From Certhia americana (Eukaryota > Chordata > Aves > Passeriformes > Certhiidae), in assembly GCA_018697195.1 (NCBI GenBank), contig JAGMWU010000039.1, forward strand, positions 124,001 to 188,000: a stretch of 64,000 nucleotides of DNA. The letters are read 5' to 3'. Below, one piece after another: positions 24,711 to 39,700 of the stretch (position 1 is its first letter; every line of letters begins with the position of its first letter). Both the position numbers and the translations under genes were made by a program. Below the pieces are notes generated by a model, which was given only the letters and a program-made list of their open reading frames with translations, had not been told where the DNA came from and did not search any database.

Positions 24711-27700
24711 CAGCAAAACCAAATGTGCTGATGTAACAAAACCAAAAGAATAAAAGAATTTCCCTTATCTTTCATTCTGGGTTATGTGGCAAGGAAAGAA
24801 AATCACCCCAACTACACTGGCTTGTAACCCCTGCGCTCCAGTTAGGAGATGTTGGTCACTTAAACAACTGGATCATAGCTATGAAGACGAAATCTGCTGG
24901 CTGAGTCCCTGTCTGCATTACTGTGTTACTTAAGTCTCAGAATAAAGCAGGTATTTCTATTTTTCCTGAAGATGGAATAGAAGCTGACTTCCATGGTTGT
25001 GCCAGAGTTGTTCCAGCAGTACCTAGGAACATTTAAATGCCATGAAACTCAGGACAGTGTCCTAGATGGTGGCAGCATGAGGGGTAAGCACTGTGTGTAA
25101 GGAACACAGTTCAGTTTCTGGGAAGAACATCTTGTGTGTCAGCACAGCAGTAGTCCCAAGTGGATATAGGAAGAGGCAGTCTCTAGAGCACTAGGATGAG
25201 ATCAGAGCAGGAAAGGGCAGGTATGAAGCCTTTGCTGCCATCCTCAATGCCACACGGCAGAGAAGGGCAACCTCCTGACATGCACTTGTTGAGCTGAAGG
25301 AGTTTTAATAGAGCAGCTCAGAGCTGGCTCATATCCAGCACCCAACTAAGTCCATCTATTTTGGGCTGAACTCCAGGGCCCATCTGCCTGCAAACACACG
25401 GTATTAGCCTGGCATGAGATAAACACTGCTCTGGCCAACACTCATGTGGTGGGGTTACAGCATTCTCTCTTTCAGACTATATATAAATTGCTTGGGATGC
25501 ACAGTGGGGCTTGATGTTTTGTACATCAGCTACCATACTGAGGGGGGTTAGAAAATAGAAGCAGCAGCAACAGCAGAATAAAATCAACGGAGTGACATTT
25601 AAAAATCACTGCAAAGGAATGTTCTCAGTGCTGATGTCTTGTTTGTCTTCAGCTGCAGCTCAGGACAGAGAGGCCATATAAAGCAGCAGAGAAGGGAGGA
25701 TGCTCAAGGAAACTGTGGTTGTCTTGTCACTTTGCTGAGTTTTTAAAGACCAGTCTTGACTTCTGATTTCAGTGAAAAAACACATGTTGACCACACTCTT
25801 TTCTCAGGAATTGTACCACAGCATGAAATACTCCTGAGTTGCAAACTGCACCAGGGAAAAGGGTATTTCCTTTGCCACATGTCTTATTTTGAGACCTCAG
25901 AGATTTTTTAAGTGGTTTTGCAAAAGCACAATCCACTTCCACAACTCATAGAGAACTGGGACACAAGTAGGAGCAATTAGTCTGATTTCTTCTATCCTAG
26001 AGCCTTGAGAAAAAATGTAATTTTCTAAAATTTTATAATTTTGTTCAGATATTCAAATATGCAAAAGCACTTGAAGAGCAAAGCCAGTAGCTCCAGTTCT
26101 TGTATTGTACCTAAGTACATCAGGATTAATTAAATTCCTGGGCTCATTTTTTTTAATAAAAAATAAATGTATTATTTCCTTCCGAAAATTCCATACCATG
26201 TTAGGGCAGAACAGAGGGAGATCGACTTGTTTTGATACAAAAATTAGTAAAACTAAAGACAGGATCAGATTTGCTGAGTAAAAATATCTACAGAAGAAAA
26301 AAAATGGCACCTGATCCAAGGGAAAGTAATGAATGCATAGCTGATGTAGAGTGATAATGGAGTACACCCCCAGAAATGATTGCAAAGTGAATCTTGAAAT
26401 CAAAAAACTTCTTTCTGGTCCCAGGGATTTTGATTAAAACCCACTTGAAAAGAATGTCTAACGACTTGGTACTGATATTACTTCAATTAGTGGGAAGTGT
26501 AAGAAACAAAAGGAATAAAATACTTTTAATCTCAAAAAAGGAGAGCTTCCTGGGGTGTAGGGTTGAAGCGTACATGCTGGAAGCATGATAAAGCTTTCCC
26601 GTGAGGAGTAATGAGTTAATGAACCTTTTTCTAGTACAACACTTTTCTTTTTGAAGCTAATATTTGCCTTGTAGTAGCAAAGTTTTGCAGTCACTACAAA
26701 GTGCTTGCTCTGCTTGCTCATTTTACTATTGCTGGTGTAGCAACAGCCACAGTCAGGGCACTGAAATGAATAGGTGGCTTTCAGTTGCCTTTTAAAGTGT
26801 GATCTGTAATGATAAATGGGTTTGGGGGCTCTGGTTGGCACAGGGGATTGACAGAAGTCTGCTAGAGCTGCTTTTCCATGGCAGTGCCATTTATAATTTA
26901 ACCTTCCCAGCTTGAGAACTACTCTGGTTGTAGCCAAACCCAGACAAGAATTTGAAATTCCATGTGACTACAACACAGTTGAACTACTCTGGCTCCTGAT
27001 CATCCCTTCTTTTCTCAACCTTTTTTTTGTGTTTTTTTTTTTTTTTTTTATAAAAACTAAAACCTCATATGAGAGTTCTAGGTTAAATGCAGAATATGCT
27101 CTGCAAATATTTGTCACACTATTGCAAACCTATCTGGAAAACAGTTCTGCTGGAGCTTTCAATGTATTTCATTCAGTCTATAAATACAGACAGAATCCAA
27201 GGAACTAATCAAGAGCTTGCAGATATAAATTTACCACCTTTGCTGCTGAAGGTACTGACTACAGTTAAATCACCAGTTCTAGCAATCCAATCCCTAGCCT
27301 TTTGAGAAAAGGGGATCTCCTTTCATCAAATGTGACTATTCTAAACGGGGATACCATAGCACACATAAGTTTGATCCACAGTTTCCACCCAGTTAGCTGA
27401 AAGATGTGAGTTGCTAAAATCTGTCCTGAGATACAAGTAATCAAATGACAACATTGATAGAGCTCTAGAGAGACACAGGCGATGTGGAGTGCATAGCTGC
27501 TTCCAGCATTTTTGAGGTATCATTTGGGGGACAAAACCACAAATAATTCAGCATCGTGATGAATTACTATAAAACAGAGAGGGTTCAAAAAATCCACAGC
27601 AGGACTATGAGGAGAAGATGAAATCCTACTAGGATAGAATTTTGTGATAAACATCCATACACTACAGCAAATTTCTCGGAAAAACTCATGCTTTGAAAAA

Positions 27701-30700
27701 ACAAATTTTTTTCTGTTAATCTCTCTTAACTGAGATAAAGACAGATGCGAATTTGAACTTCCTGCAGTTAATATTTGTACTGCTAAAGGTAGTGATTATT
27801 AGCATACTTCAATTTCACACTAATTTAAATAGAAATAAAATGTTTACTTTGAATACTACAGCCCTGAATTACAACCAGAATTTGTTTTTCTAATTCTACA
27901 GCTTGAATACACCCACTTTTACTAGATAAGTGTGTTCCAGGACATAAGTTTCTACTGAAAAATATTTCTAGTCCTTGTGGTTGCAAAGCTAACTCTCAAA
28001 ACACGAACATCCTACCACTGAGAAAGTAACAGCAGCAGAGACTTAGAGAAGATGAACAAAATAGTAGTGCAAGAGTGAGAAGGTTTAGTGACTGTTTTTC
28101 AGTAGAACTATTCACAAGGGCTAAAATATCCCTTACTTGAGTTAAAATAGTTAAGTTACGGCTCAGTGCTTTGTATGCACTCAATTTTTAATTTCTTACA
28201 CTTAGTTACATTGAATGTAATCTGCCATTTCTTTGTCAGCACCAGTAAAGAGTGATCTTCTGTGACTCTGCAGCCAGTCGTACATTTGATTATCCTGAAT
28301 AATTTTGTCCTGTATTTTGTGTATGTACTTGCTATCAAAGCCCAGTTCAGACACGTTCAAAGCTTTAATAGTTATACTAGAATTATTACTATTTATATGC
28401 TAATTATTCACAACTGTGCATATGAATACTAATATTTATTATGTAAATGCCTCCTTGGAAATCCTACTCCAAACCTCAGCCACTCCCATCTTTCCAAAGA
28501 ATGCCTTTTCCTTGAAGCACAGCCCATATGTTTGCATGGCTGTGCTTTAAAATGTAATATGGAACAAATTATGTATGCACAGTGTTTTCTTCACACTCCT
28601 CAGAGTCTGGCACTGAATATTGCCCTGAGTTACACAATGGTACATTTACGATGACAAGAATCTACTTGCGTGCAGCATCAGGACTTGGCTCTGAGGTATT
28701 TCATTATGAGCCCTGAGTTATGTTTTGACTGCCTGGTTCTGGGACACGGCAATCACAACCATTTATGACAGGCTTGAGTTAGATTTTCATTATTCAGTAC
28801 TGCTGGCAGATTCACAATTAAAAAAAAAAAAAAAACAACCAACTTTAACAATGCAATTTACTATTGCAACAGCACCAGGTCAACGTTTAAGTGTAAACTT
28901 TCAACTTCTGTGCTTCCACAGTATCAGTTATTTCCCAGATTCACTCAGTACTAAGGATGTGTTTGAGGTATGGAGAATTCAAGGTTACAATGGCTGTGTC
29001 TAAGACAAGAAGTAACTACAATTGTGGAGGACTTTCTAGGTTACTGTTTAAACATTCTGATTGTTTTGTATCTTCCCTCTAGCTCCTCGCTCAGAAGTGG
29101 CCTTTTGGGAATACAGAATTTGGACAGTTTCTTTGCAAATTCCTTCCCTTTATCCAGAAGGCATCAGTGGGAATCACAGTCCTTAACCTGTGTGCCCTTA
29201 GTGTGGACAGGTACAGTATGTTTTACTCTTTTGGCACTGTTCTTGTATGTGCAGATTTCCTAAATCTGGGAGCAGTAAGCATGGACTTCTTAGCAGGCAG
29301 ATTACAATACAGATATAACTTAGATTCTGGTCTTTTATATTCTGGCTAATGCTAAGCACCACATTCATGGCTCAAAGCATAATATGAAGTCCTTGGACTA
29401 ATGAACTTCACATGTTTTTTTTAAAGGTATTTAAAAGCTCTGGTAAAGCATTATTTCAGCTTCTTTTACTAGACAAAAATTTATTGGGGTTTGACTCAGT
29501 ATTAGATTGATTTTTTTTCATATGAACTCATGTTTGTTTTGTATTTGAACAAGATCATAATCTTTAGGCTTAAATATTAGTTTTTCAACTCAGTACCTAT
29601 AGACAGGGGTTTATTCTGATAATTTTCAAAACTAACAGAGATCTATTGAAAAACATGTTGAAAATCTGCTTTGATAGTTTGACATTGATAGTTTGAAAAT
29701 TAATGCCTCTGTTATTTTTTCTTACCACATAAAATGCAATAGCAGATGAACACCTGACTTCTGTAAAAGTCGTTTTTATGTCTTGAGTTACTTGATCGTG
29801 TTCTACTCCAAAATATCAGTACGTCTACATACAGAAAATATTGCTAAATAAAATGCAGTATGTGTATTAGTACAGGGATGCAAAGAAGCTTTAAAATTAA
29901 TCTTGGTTTGGCTTTGCAGAAAAAGTTAATATACAAGGTTTGCAGTAGTAGTATCTTAGTCATATCCATACTTGAAATACAGTTTCTTACTGCATTAGTA
30001 TCTCATTAGCCAAAGCCATAAATAAAATATATTAAAAAAATATATAACTGTTATTGTTGTTCTACTTCCATTTTTTGAGTCTGAGAACTACAAAAAGAAT
30101 TCTATTTCTCCAACAATATCTGCCCACCATTAAATAAAATCCCATGGACCACTCTAAGGAATAAATCATACATTAAGCACATGAAACAGACAGTTTGTTA
30201 GATAAATTCTGACAAGTGCAGTTTCACTAGATGAAGTTCCACTGTTATATACATTTTTATAAATTGGAACTAACTCAGCTGAAGCTACCTTTTTGTAGAT
30301 GCATATATATTTTTACAGGAACTGATTTCCTAATCCTCACAACAACCAAATGCAGTTTCCATCTGAGTATAAGATCTGGTATGGGATCAGACTCAGACTA
30401 TTTAATTTTCTCCCTTAGCTTGACACTTCGCCAAGGACATATTCTTTATAACCTGTCGTGAGTGGTTGTAAAGGATGTGTGTTAGAAAACAAGAGTATAG
30501 ACCCAGATTCTGATAATGGCTAACAAGAACTGAATCTGCTAGGTTCATTCACCATGAAAGCTCAGAGAACCTTCAATAAGTTGGGCTGGACATGGGAAGC
30601 TGGGCACCTTAACACAAAATTCCACATGAGCTAATGGTTGTTTTCTAGAACAGAAAATGAGTAAACATGAAATTGTGTGCTGTCACAGCTCAACTGTTTC

Positions 30701-33700
30701 TGATTTATAGGCAAGTTAATTCTTGCTTTAAAAAAAAGCTCCTGAAAGCTATCTTGTTCATAATTATTTTGGGTTTCTATATATTGCAGGCTATGACACA
30801 GAAAAGATGGAGTCAATCAGTAGAGAGAATCCATAGTTCCATGTTTTTAGTCATTGTTGACTCTCTGTACCTGTTGCAGAATACAGCCTTAAGTTAGAAC
30901 ACGATTCTTTTTTTGGTTTTTTTGCTATCAGGACAGTTCCCTGCTAACTACATCCTATTGTGAAACTCCCCTCATTACTACTGCCCTGGAGTGACTTTCC
31001 CTGACAGTGTATTAAGGTTTAACCGTGCATGCCCAAGGGGAACAATGGCCACTCACATGTGGAGAGGGTTTGAAGAGGCTGACAGAAAGCCAGCCATTCA
31101 TCCTTCGGAGGAAGCACACTTAGAAGTTGCCTCAGATGCCCCTCAGGCACTTTTAAACTCTAGGTCATGATGGTGACCATAGTGTGACTGTTTTTCTAAA
31201 CAGTGCCTGAGTGTGACTAAGGGGAAGGCTATTTCCCTGCCGGAGTTTTTTACTCTTTCCTATGTCTTGGGCGTAATGATTATGATGAAGAAATGGGTTG
31301 AAGAAGAAAAGTGATGATACAGATCTCATTTCACATGTATACACCCTCTTCTTGCCTCCTCTGCACAGCACATTGCATAGAAGAGTAATCCTAAGGTAGA
31401 CATTTTTATCTGGGCCAACTCACAGTATGAGTATGAGACAAGTCGAGATTTTGCCACGAAAATAAAACTCTAAGAGCTTTATTGTATTAAGATATTTGCA
31501 CAAAATGAGGAACTGCTGTGGTTGCTAACAATGAAGCCGAACAATTCCTATCAGCAACAGCAGGGACATTTAGGAGCTGTCCTGGCACTCATCTTGACAG
31601 TGACTGCTTCATACATGCTTGATCTTGTCCTTTATGTTTCCTGCACTGCTTTTCACTCTTACAAAGGGCTGATGATAGTCGCAGACACTTGTTATATTAA
31701 GGGGCCATTTGAACACCTAATTTTCTAATTAACACTAATTTCTAATCTCAGTTAAAAGGAATAGGGGAACAAAAGCACCCGCTGATGTTCTCATATCCAG
31801 ACAAGATGTCTTTCTGAAAGAAATGCTTTAAGCATGTTGTAATTAGATAGGAGTGCAAAATATATAATTGTGTGTATGTATACAAGTTGACAGCACATGG
31901 ATGAGCAGTTGAAAATGAAAAAGGGAGAGAGAAGAGGATCAGAAGAGGATCACAACATCAAACAGACAACAGGAAGTGACCTGGAAAAAAAAAAAAAAAA
32001 GAACATCTTACACAAGATTGGAGACAAGAGGGAAATAAACAGGAAAAAAGGAAAGTTAGACAAATCTCACACAGATTTTAGAGTGAGGAATTAAATGCAA
32101 TGCATTATGCACATATTTTTATGTCAGGTCCCTAGCAGACATCCTATGTTTGCCAAGTATGAGGGAAGTAAACCCTGCAGTACTTTCTCACTCTTAATTG
32201 TGGGAGGTTTGTGGCTAGACAAAGATCCTCTATATTACATAACCCACAGAACACCCACCTGAAAAAGTATTACTACTAAAATTATTTTTACTACCACTAT
32301 TTTTCAAATCACTCCTACAGCAGTGAGTAAAGAGACGAAAAAACTGCAGGTTAATACGCATTCAGCAAAACCTGATCTAATTACTGAGCTTCGTATGTTT
32401 TAGCTGAAAATATTCATAAAATTATTGAGCTAACAATTCCTTATCAGAGAGTTATTTGAATTTGTAAACTGAATTTAAAAAGTCAGTAAAATACATACAG
32501 GACCCAAATCCTTACTGCTGTGCTTAATGATCTCCTCATGTGCAAGACAGATGTCATTCAAAAGAACAGGTACAAAAATGCAAGAAAGGAAATAATTGGA
32601 TTCATGGTTTGCAACACACTGGTTGTCATATATATAGTTACAGAGGTAAAACAAACTTTACATTTGCTACTTGGAAAATATATACAGTGTACAAGACTCT
32701 GTTTGCTAAGAGCATCAGTCAGTCAAAGACGGGGTAGTACCTTGTGCAGCTGACAGAAATGATTGTAAAATTGACAGTCTGTAGAAGGGAAACTTTGAAC
32801 TGATTGTTAAATTTCCAAAGGTCACAAATACTTGAGCATTTGTGTGAAAGGTTAAGTTTCTTTGAATATTCCATTTGGCAATGAAAGCCTTAATTTTATA
32901 TTTGTCAAAATGAAATATGACAGGATGACAAATTATTTTAAATTAAATTTGGATTTTAATATAAGTATTTGTGAGAAGATATGACACTGGATATTTCTTT
33001 CTTAATTTTTCCAGTATGGGGGAATTTGATGGTCTCAGAATCCTAGCCTCAGAGACCTCCTCCCCATCAGTGAATCACTGCCTCCCTCCTTTTTCACATT
33101 CTTGGAAGATAAAGATGCCTTTAGGTGATATTTTTATTTTTATTTCGCAATTCTAAGTTGCAGTTTGCTTTATTATCTTCAAAGTATTTATACATACATT
33201 GCTGTAGAAATGAAGTTCTGAGAGCCTGTCTGTAGTGCAGCTGTGACTGTGCTGTGCATGGCACTGCTGTAGATACCAAGGCAAAGCTTTCCAGTCTCTT
33301 TTCTGCAGAGGTGATGGCATGCCAGGCCCTGACACCTTCCAGTGATGTTGGGTAACAATGCTTGCTGAAGTTTTTGTGAGGGACTTAAGTCTGGATTTGC
33401 ATTCAGGCTTGTCATTCCCCTAACACTGAAGCTACAGGGGATGGAATTCCCAAGCCTTCCATCTAGTTAATAAACACACTTCCAAACTAAAAAAGGGGTG
33501 TGATACAAGAAATCAGAAGAAATACTTTGTGTGTGAATCCAGTGTTACTCTGTTGGGTAAAAGAGGACTGAGAAAGCCGTTCAATAACTAAATTTTGCTG
33601 ATTTCTGTAGCCCAGGTCCCGTAGCCCTTAAAAAATGTTTTTCCCATCAGGAGCTCTTCATTCTTTCCGTCTTGGTTGAACTTGATGATATCAAAAGGTC

Positions 33701-36700
33701 TTTTCCAACCTAGTTCATTCTGTGATTCTGTGATCTCAAAAATTCAAAATCCAGTATTTCCCTTCTTAATCTGATATCTTTTCATGCAGACAACCAACCT
33801 TTCTTGACTTTTTTTATCCTCAGCTAAAGACTACTATTTCATCAGTGGATGCCTTGATATGTCCATGCAGCACTGTCATTCCAAACAGGAAGATGATATT
33901 ATTTTAGGGAGGTAAAATAAGCAGTTCGGTAGCTGTTACACCACTAATTACAGAGAGCTCTCTAGAATGAATTTCAAATTATTACAAGATTAAAAATTTA
34001 TATTGGTTCTTTCCACTGATTCTGTCTTTGCTAAATTCTTGGAAATGCTAAGTAGTTTACTGCAGTTGTTGTAGGACGACAGGTAAATCTACTACTGAGA
34101 ATTTAATTTATGGACTGGATTGTACTCTGTATTCTATACCTATCAGTCTTCTCTGAATAATTTCTTCTGACCAGGCCTGACAGAGAGATGGAGGTCTCAA
34201 AGCTAATAAACTTCTACAAGCTCATTGAAAACTGATAGACAAATAGAGGAGAAATATCCTCTCACTTCATTGAACAGTGTAAACAGAACTAATGTCTTTT
34301 CACTTCATCGAGAGTATTTTCCCAGTCTCTCATTGCCTGGAAGCTGACGGCTTCACTTCGGATAGCACCGCTGCTACTGCTGAGGTAGCTAAAGGAGATG
34401 GATGCTTTGTATCTGTGAGAATGCCTGTATGCCAGGAAGGTTTTTTTCCTCTGTTAAGGCAGTTATTTAGTGAAAGATACAGTCTGTCCTCACAAACCTT
34501 GCCTACTTTAATTAGAACTCATTAGTGCAGTCCACCTAGCAGAATTCCACGCAATCCCAAGCAGAACAGGAGCAGCCGGCTCTCTGCTCTCCACCCTTTG
34601 ATGTGCCCTGTTATGTCCTCGATAAGCGGACAGCTGACAGAGGCCCCGGAAAAAAGTAAAAAAACAAGTAATACAAGTCTCAGATGTCAGGTCTAGGATT
34701 TTACTTGCCATATGATACTGAACCATGATCTTTTAAGAAGGAAACTGCGGGCAGGAAACTAATGCAGTCTAAAACTAAAACTGTCTCTTTCAGGTACCGA
34801 GCAGTTGCGTCCTGGAGCCGCGTTCAGGGGATTGGAATCCCGATGATCACTGCTATTGAAATTTTCTCCATTTGGCTTCTGTCCTTCATACTGGCCATCC
34901 CAGAAGCAATTGGCTTTGCCGTGGTACCTTTCAGATACAAAGATGCAAGTTATGTTACCTGCATGCTCAAACCTACAAACGATTTCATGTTTGTGAGTAA
35001 CATCCTGTCTTCTCTTTTTTGGAACCCACAATACATGGGTTAGACAATTAGGATACTGGATGATAATAGAGTTTATTCATGCATTAAACTGCAAAATGTA
35101 CTCTACTGTGTTTTGGTGCAAAGAGGATCCTATGTTCACAGTGACTTGTCTCTGCTTTCAGCCAGAGGGATTAAATGGGGCTTTACAGCATTTTCATTTC
35201 TTTGTTACTGAGGATTCTTACTACAGACATTTGCAATTCACACCGGCTTAAAGTACAATCAAGAGATGTATCAGGGTAGCCAGAGCCTTGAAAAGTTTAG
35301 AGTTTCAAGGTACAACACCTTGGAGCTTGTAAATGTCAAAACACATGTTTTACCATGATTAGTCATCCTTTTGTATGCAGTAGTCAGCTCTCTTGGCACA
35401 CAAAGAAAAAGGCGGGGCCATACTACACGCATTAAAGTCAAATAAAAAATAATCCTTTAGTTTACGAGAAATCATGACTACAAAGCTGACAGACCCACAC
35501 CTCCAGCTAGGTGCTTGTGCAGTGTTAGATGCCATTAGACAGCTGCTCAAGAGCAAGAGGAGTGCCTGAGACACACCAGGCTGCTTTGGCACGTTTCCTA
35601 CCCCTCATCATCCTCAGCGCTCCTGCAGATTAACAGCTGTCAATACCTGCATCAACTTCTGCAAAGCAGCTCAGAATCAATAGATTACTGCATAAATAAT
35701 CTTTAAATTTTTCTCTGGACTAGAATTTTTCATAATAAGAGTATAAGTTTCTCTTTTTTCAATGTCTGGTGCTTCTTTTATTGGACCAGAATGTAACTTG
35801 GCCTGGCATTGGGAAGGATAGGGCAAAGTGGAGCTAGGAATTTTAGAAAATAAAACCTATGGATGATTATTTGTACAGAGGAACATCCCCAACTTTGGTA
35901 GGGTTACACAAACTATAGGGATGGCAAAAAGAGCATGAGATAATTGAAAGAGAAGAAAAAAAAAAAAGGAATTCCCTAATGGAAATAATCAATGCAGGTA
36001 AAGATGGAGTGGAATTTCCCAGAGCTTATTATATTTTTGTTTCTCAATTCCACAACCTATATGACTATAGATCCTGTAGTTGTAAGACTGTGACTTATGA
36101 ATTACACACTGCAGCAAAATTTCCCTTCTCTAATGGCTGTTTTTCACCTTAAATGGGCCTGAACAATCTTCACTTCCTTTCTCCCTAAGATAAAGAATAG
36201 TTTTCTCTCTTCTCAAAAACATTACAGTTCAGGTCTTCCATAGGCATGCTAACTTTAATTATTATTCTGTTCTTAATATTCTAAGTAGAATAGCTTGGGA
36301 TTTTTCCTAGCAGGAAGCAGTATCTCTTACTTGCTCCGTATAATTCAGAAGTTCTAATCTCCCCTCAGAAGTTTGATTTTTTAAGGAAACAAACCAGCAG
36401 TTATGTCCAAGCCATGAGTAAATGTTGGCTGTGTCAGTCAAAATGGAGAGCTTTGTGTTTCAATGTGTTGCAAGCAAGTACAAACATGAGATTAAAGTGG
36501 AAATACCATTTTAACCTTAGTATTTACTACCACAAACACCACAATAAACAATTACTAAACTTCAGGAAATATTTATTATTAACGTTTTGGTTTTAATAGG
36601 AGCTTTATTCATGTTTAAAACTATCTTTGAAAGATTTAAAAGATTCATGCTAGACCACGATTCCCAAGAGGCTGAGTGCACTAGGAAACTTGTTTAAAAT

Positions 36701-39700
36701 GCACATTTCCTGTAGAAAACCAGTTCCATGTGGGCTTTCAAGACAAACAAAAGAATGTCTACTTCTCTTCAATCAACCCATTTTTGTGCTTTGATGTAAG
36801 CTTTGTGAAACTCAGATTCCTCAATTAATCATTTACAGACAGTTTTGAGTAGGTTTTATAACTCCACGAGGCCAACTCCTCATCCAGAAGTGATGTATTG
36901 GTCAGGGTTGTGACTCAGAGCTTTCGTGTGTTTTCTTGACCAACGGGCAATGCTCACAAAGGCTGGAACATTGATAGGACACAAAGTTTTCCTTGTAAAC
37001 ATGAAATGGATTCATGTAGTACACATTTTGTTGTGCTGCCCAGCCAATGTGATTCTAGCCTGACTTGGAGGAATTTGCCGTGGAAGAGATAATTGTCTCC
37101 ATGCATTTGTAATCCTTTTCTCTGCAGAAGGAGCAGTAATTACATTTGCCCTCAGTACAAACTCCTCAAATATGAGGCATATTGTTTTCCAGTTTTCTGC
37201 TGGCAAAGACTCTGCTCCCAGAAGGGGGAATTCTGCCCCTAAGGAAAGTGCAACTATGCTGGAGACTGTAGCCCCTCCTCAGGGAGGGGGCTAATGAGGA
37301 GGTGGAAACAAGTTAATCAACACAACACAGTGTCCCAGAGTGAGGTGGGATTGTGGCCTAGAAACCGGCAGCGTAATCTAAACTTGCAAATTCTGTACAC
37401 AGCTGTGTTGGGGCAGACAGAAAAATTCAAAAGCATTCCATTTTTCTTACTAAATCAGCTTTCTGATGTAACTGAAGTAGATTTTTAAAGTAACATTATT
37501 AAACACCAGCATATGATTGGTATCAACTATTTTTCATCTCTGGAAGTTTAGTGCTGTTTGGTTTTAAATGTAAACATGATGTCAAAAGTTTGACTTTTTC
37601 AAACAGGAGTCATAAAATCCTCAGGCATCAGAATTTTGACATTTGGTGTGGGAACTGTTATGTTACAAGAGCACATCCTTCCTCTAGGAACAAACAAGCT
37701 GGGGGAAAGAGTGACACATCCTTTTTATACTAATAACCTAGACACAGGAAGTATTTGAAATGCCATATTTCAGTGCATACTTTTGGCTGAGCATAAAAGT
37801 TAAAAACTAAGATACAGTATTTTCTGAAGTCTGAAAACATGATCCCCTGCAGAAAAGAGCTATTTTAAATGTTTTCTGAAATGTAGTATTTCCTATAATA
37901 CATAATTGTATTAACTTACAGCACTGCTTACATCACAGCTAATACTTAAAATGACACAGAGCATAGTACTGCTATTCTGTCAATACTTGTGTCCTGTCAC
38001 AAAAGGCAAATGGTGGAAATGGCAGTCAAGGGGTTAAAAGTAACTGTACCACTGGAAGCCATCCCTAAGCTTTGCACTTATCAGACAAACACTTATGAAG
38101 TGGCTCCTATCTGCCCAGTACATAAGCAAACCAATTGCCAACCTTTTCACTGATAACAAAAGGTGATTAAACTTACAAGACATTTTGAATTTTCCTTTTT
38201 TGGCATCAGGACAGAAGCTGTAGAGGTAAATGGCATTTCCTGAGACAGGCTTTTAGTAAGATTCATTATCTCAGACTGACACTGTTTACATTTTGGCATG
38301 TCTTTTTCATGCAGCTGTGTTCCAGTTTTCATGAATGAATATAAATGTTCAGAAAGCAGAACAAAAAAAAAATTAATTCCATCCTAAGGCAGATTGCAAC
38401 AAAGGTACAGGCAGGCTATGTGTAAATGTTTACGCTGCCACAATTCCTGTTTTGATGTTGGTCAAAAAGAGATCAACAATAAGCATACAGATACCAGTGT
38501 ACCAACTGTCATGCTTTTGCAAGACCTTTCTGTGGTATTTTGCCTTGAATCATAAGAAAATATCTGCTCTTTTCTTTTCCTTATCTACAGTTTTACAAAG
38601 ATGCAAAGGATTGGTGGCTGTTTGGTTTCTATTTCTGCATGCCATTGGCATGCACTGCCATCTTTTATACGCTAATGACTTGTGAAATGTTAAACAGAAG
38701 AAACAGCAACTTGAGAATTGCTCTCAGTGAACACCTGAAGCAGGTAAATATATTAGAAACACCAATGCTTGAAAATACTGTTCTCTCTATGGGTAACATT
38801 AGAAATATTTCAAGGTGTACTTGACTACAGTAAACTACAGAAGTAGAAAGTGAGGATGGGGGTTATTTATGATGTTAAGGCATTCATTTAAACCTGGAAC
38901 AAAAGATTAAATCATAGTATAAGGAGGCATTGAAGACAGCATGCTCAGGAAACTAACCTGTCTCTTTCTGTTCTTACTTTGATAGTTGTGCACTCTTTCT
39001 CTTTAACCTCAAATCACTACTGGCTAAGTGCTTTGAAATTTAATGACAAAGATTTGCCAAAAAATGTTTCTTTTGTGTATAAAGATATGACTCTATGGAT
39101 CCTCCCTCCTTTTGGCACTCTTTGATATGTAACTGTAGTTTCATATAAAAAGCAATTGTAGAATAACCTAGTTTAGAAAAGAGTGGATTTTGTTTCTCAG
39201 GCTTATTGCACTGTTGCTGTACCACTGCTGTAGCTGCTTTGAAAAGAGCAACAGGAGAACAGAACAAACAAATGATCACAGAACAAAGCTGCTCATGGAA
39301 CCATCAGGTCTCTTTGCTGGATTGACAGCACTGGCTTATGTTTAACACTTAACTGAAATTTTAAAAACAATCTGGAGCTTCTCCCCTGCGTTAACATCAG
39401 CCCTTCAAATTCTACTCTTTTAACTTCCATATTCACAGATCTGAATCCCTAAAGCAGTCCTCTCTGCATCAGAGTGAGTTCTCACAGAGGTTCTTCCTCT
39501 GTTGGTTCATTCCAAATCAGGGCTGACTGGAAAATCCTCCCCTTATGCACATTCTCCACTTTTTTCCCTCATCAGGCCCTGGGACTGCAACTCAGTGTGT
39601 CCTAGGGCCACACACAGGCTACTCCACCCAGTAGAACTATAATGGTATGTACTAGGAGGTGGGGGAATCCACCCTTTCCAATCCTAAAATGCAGTGTACA

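Larger units (their letters stand above)
15486..29082 (+). other. EDNRA: EDNRA intron 2 (13.6 kb)
   Basis: Largest intron, between TM2 and ECL1. It holds a 2.2 kb CR1 (16730-18955), a second CR1 tail (19300-19422), the assembly gap (24638-24670) between two poly-A runs, a poly-T at 27021-27049 and A16 at 28820-28835. The remainder is AT-rich with no recognised gene. Confidence 0.9.

Noticed and set aside
24510..24775. Poly-Phe frames containing X residues
   Set aside because: Translations of poly-A runs and the N gap.
26458..26937. Stop-free minus-strand frame of about 160 codons with a CPDCGCC stretch in EDNRA intron 2
   Set aside because: It has no early ATG, no recognisable domain and no repeated zinc-finger spacing. 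With this base composition one frame of that length is expected by chance in 64 kb.
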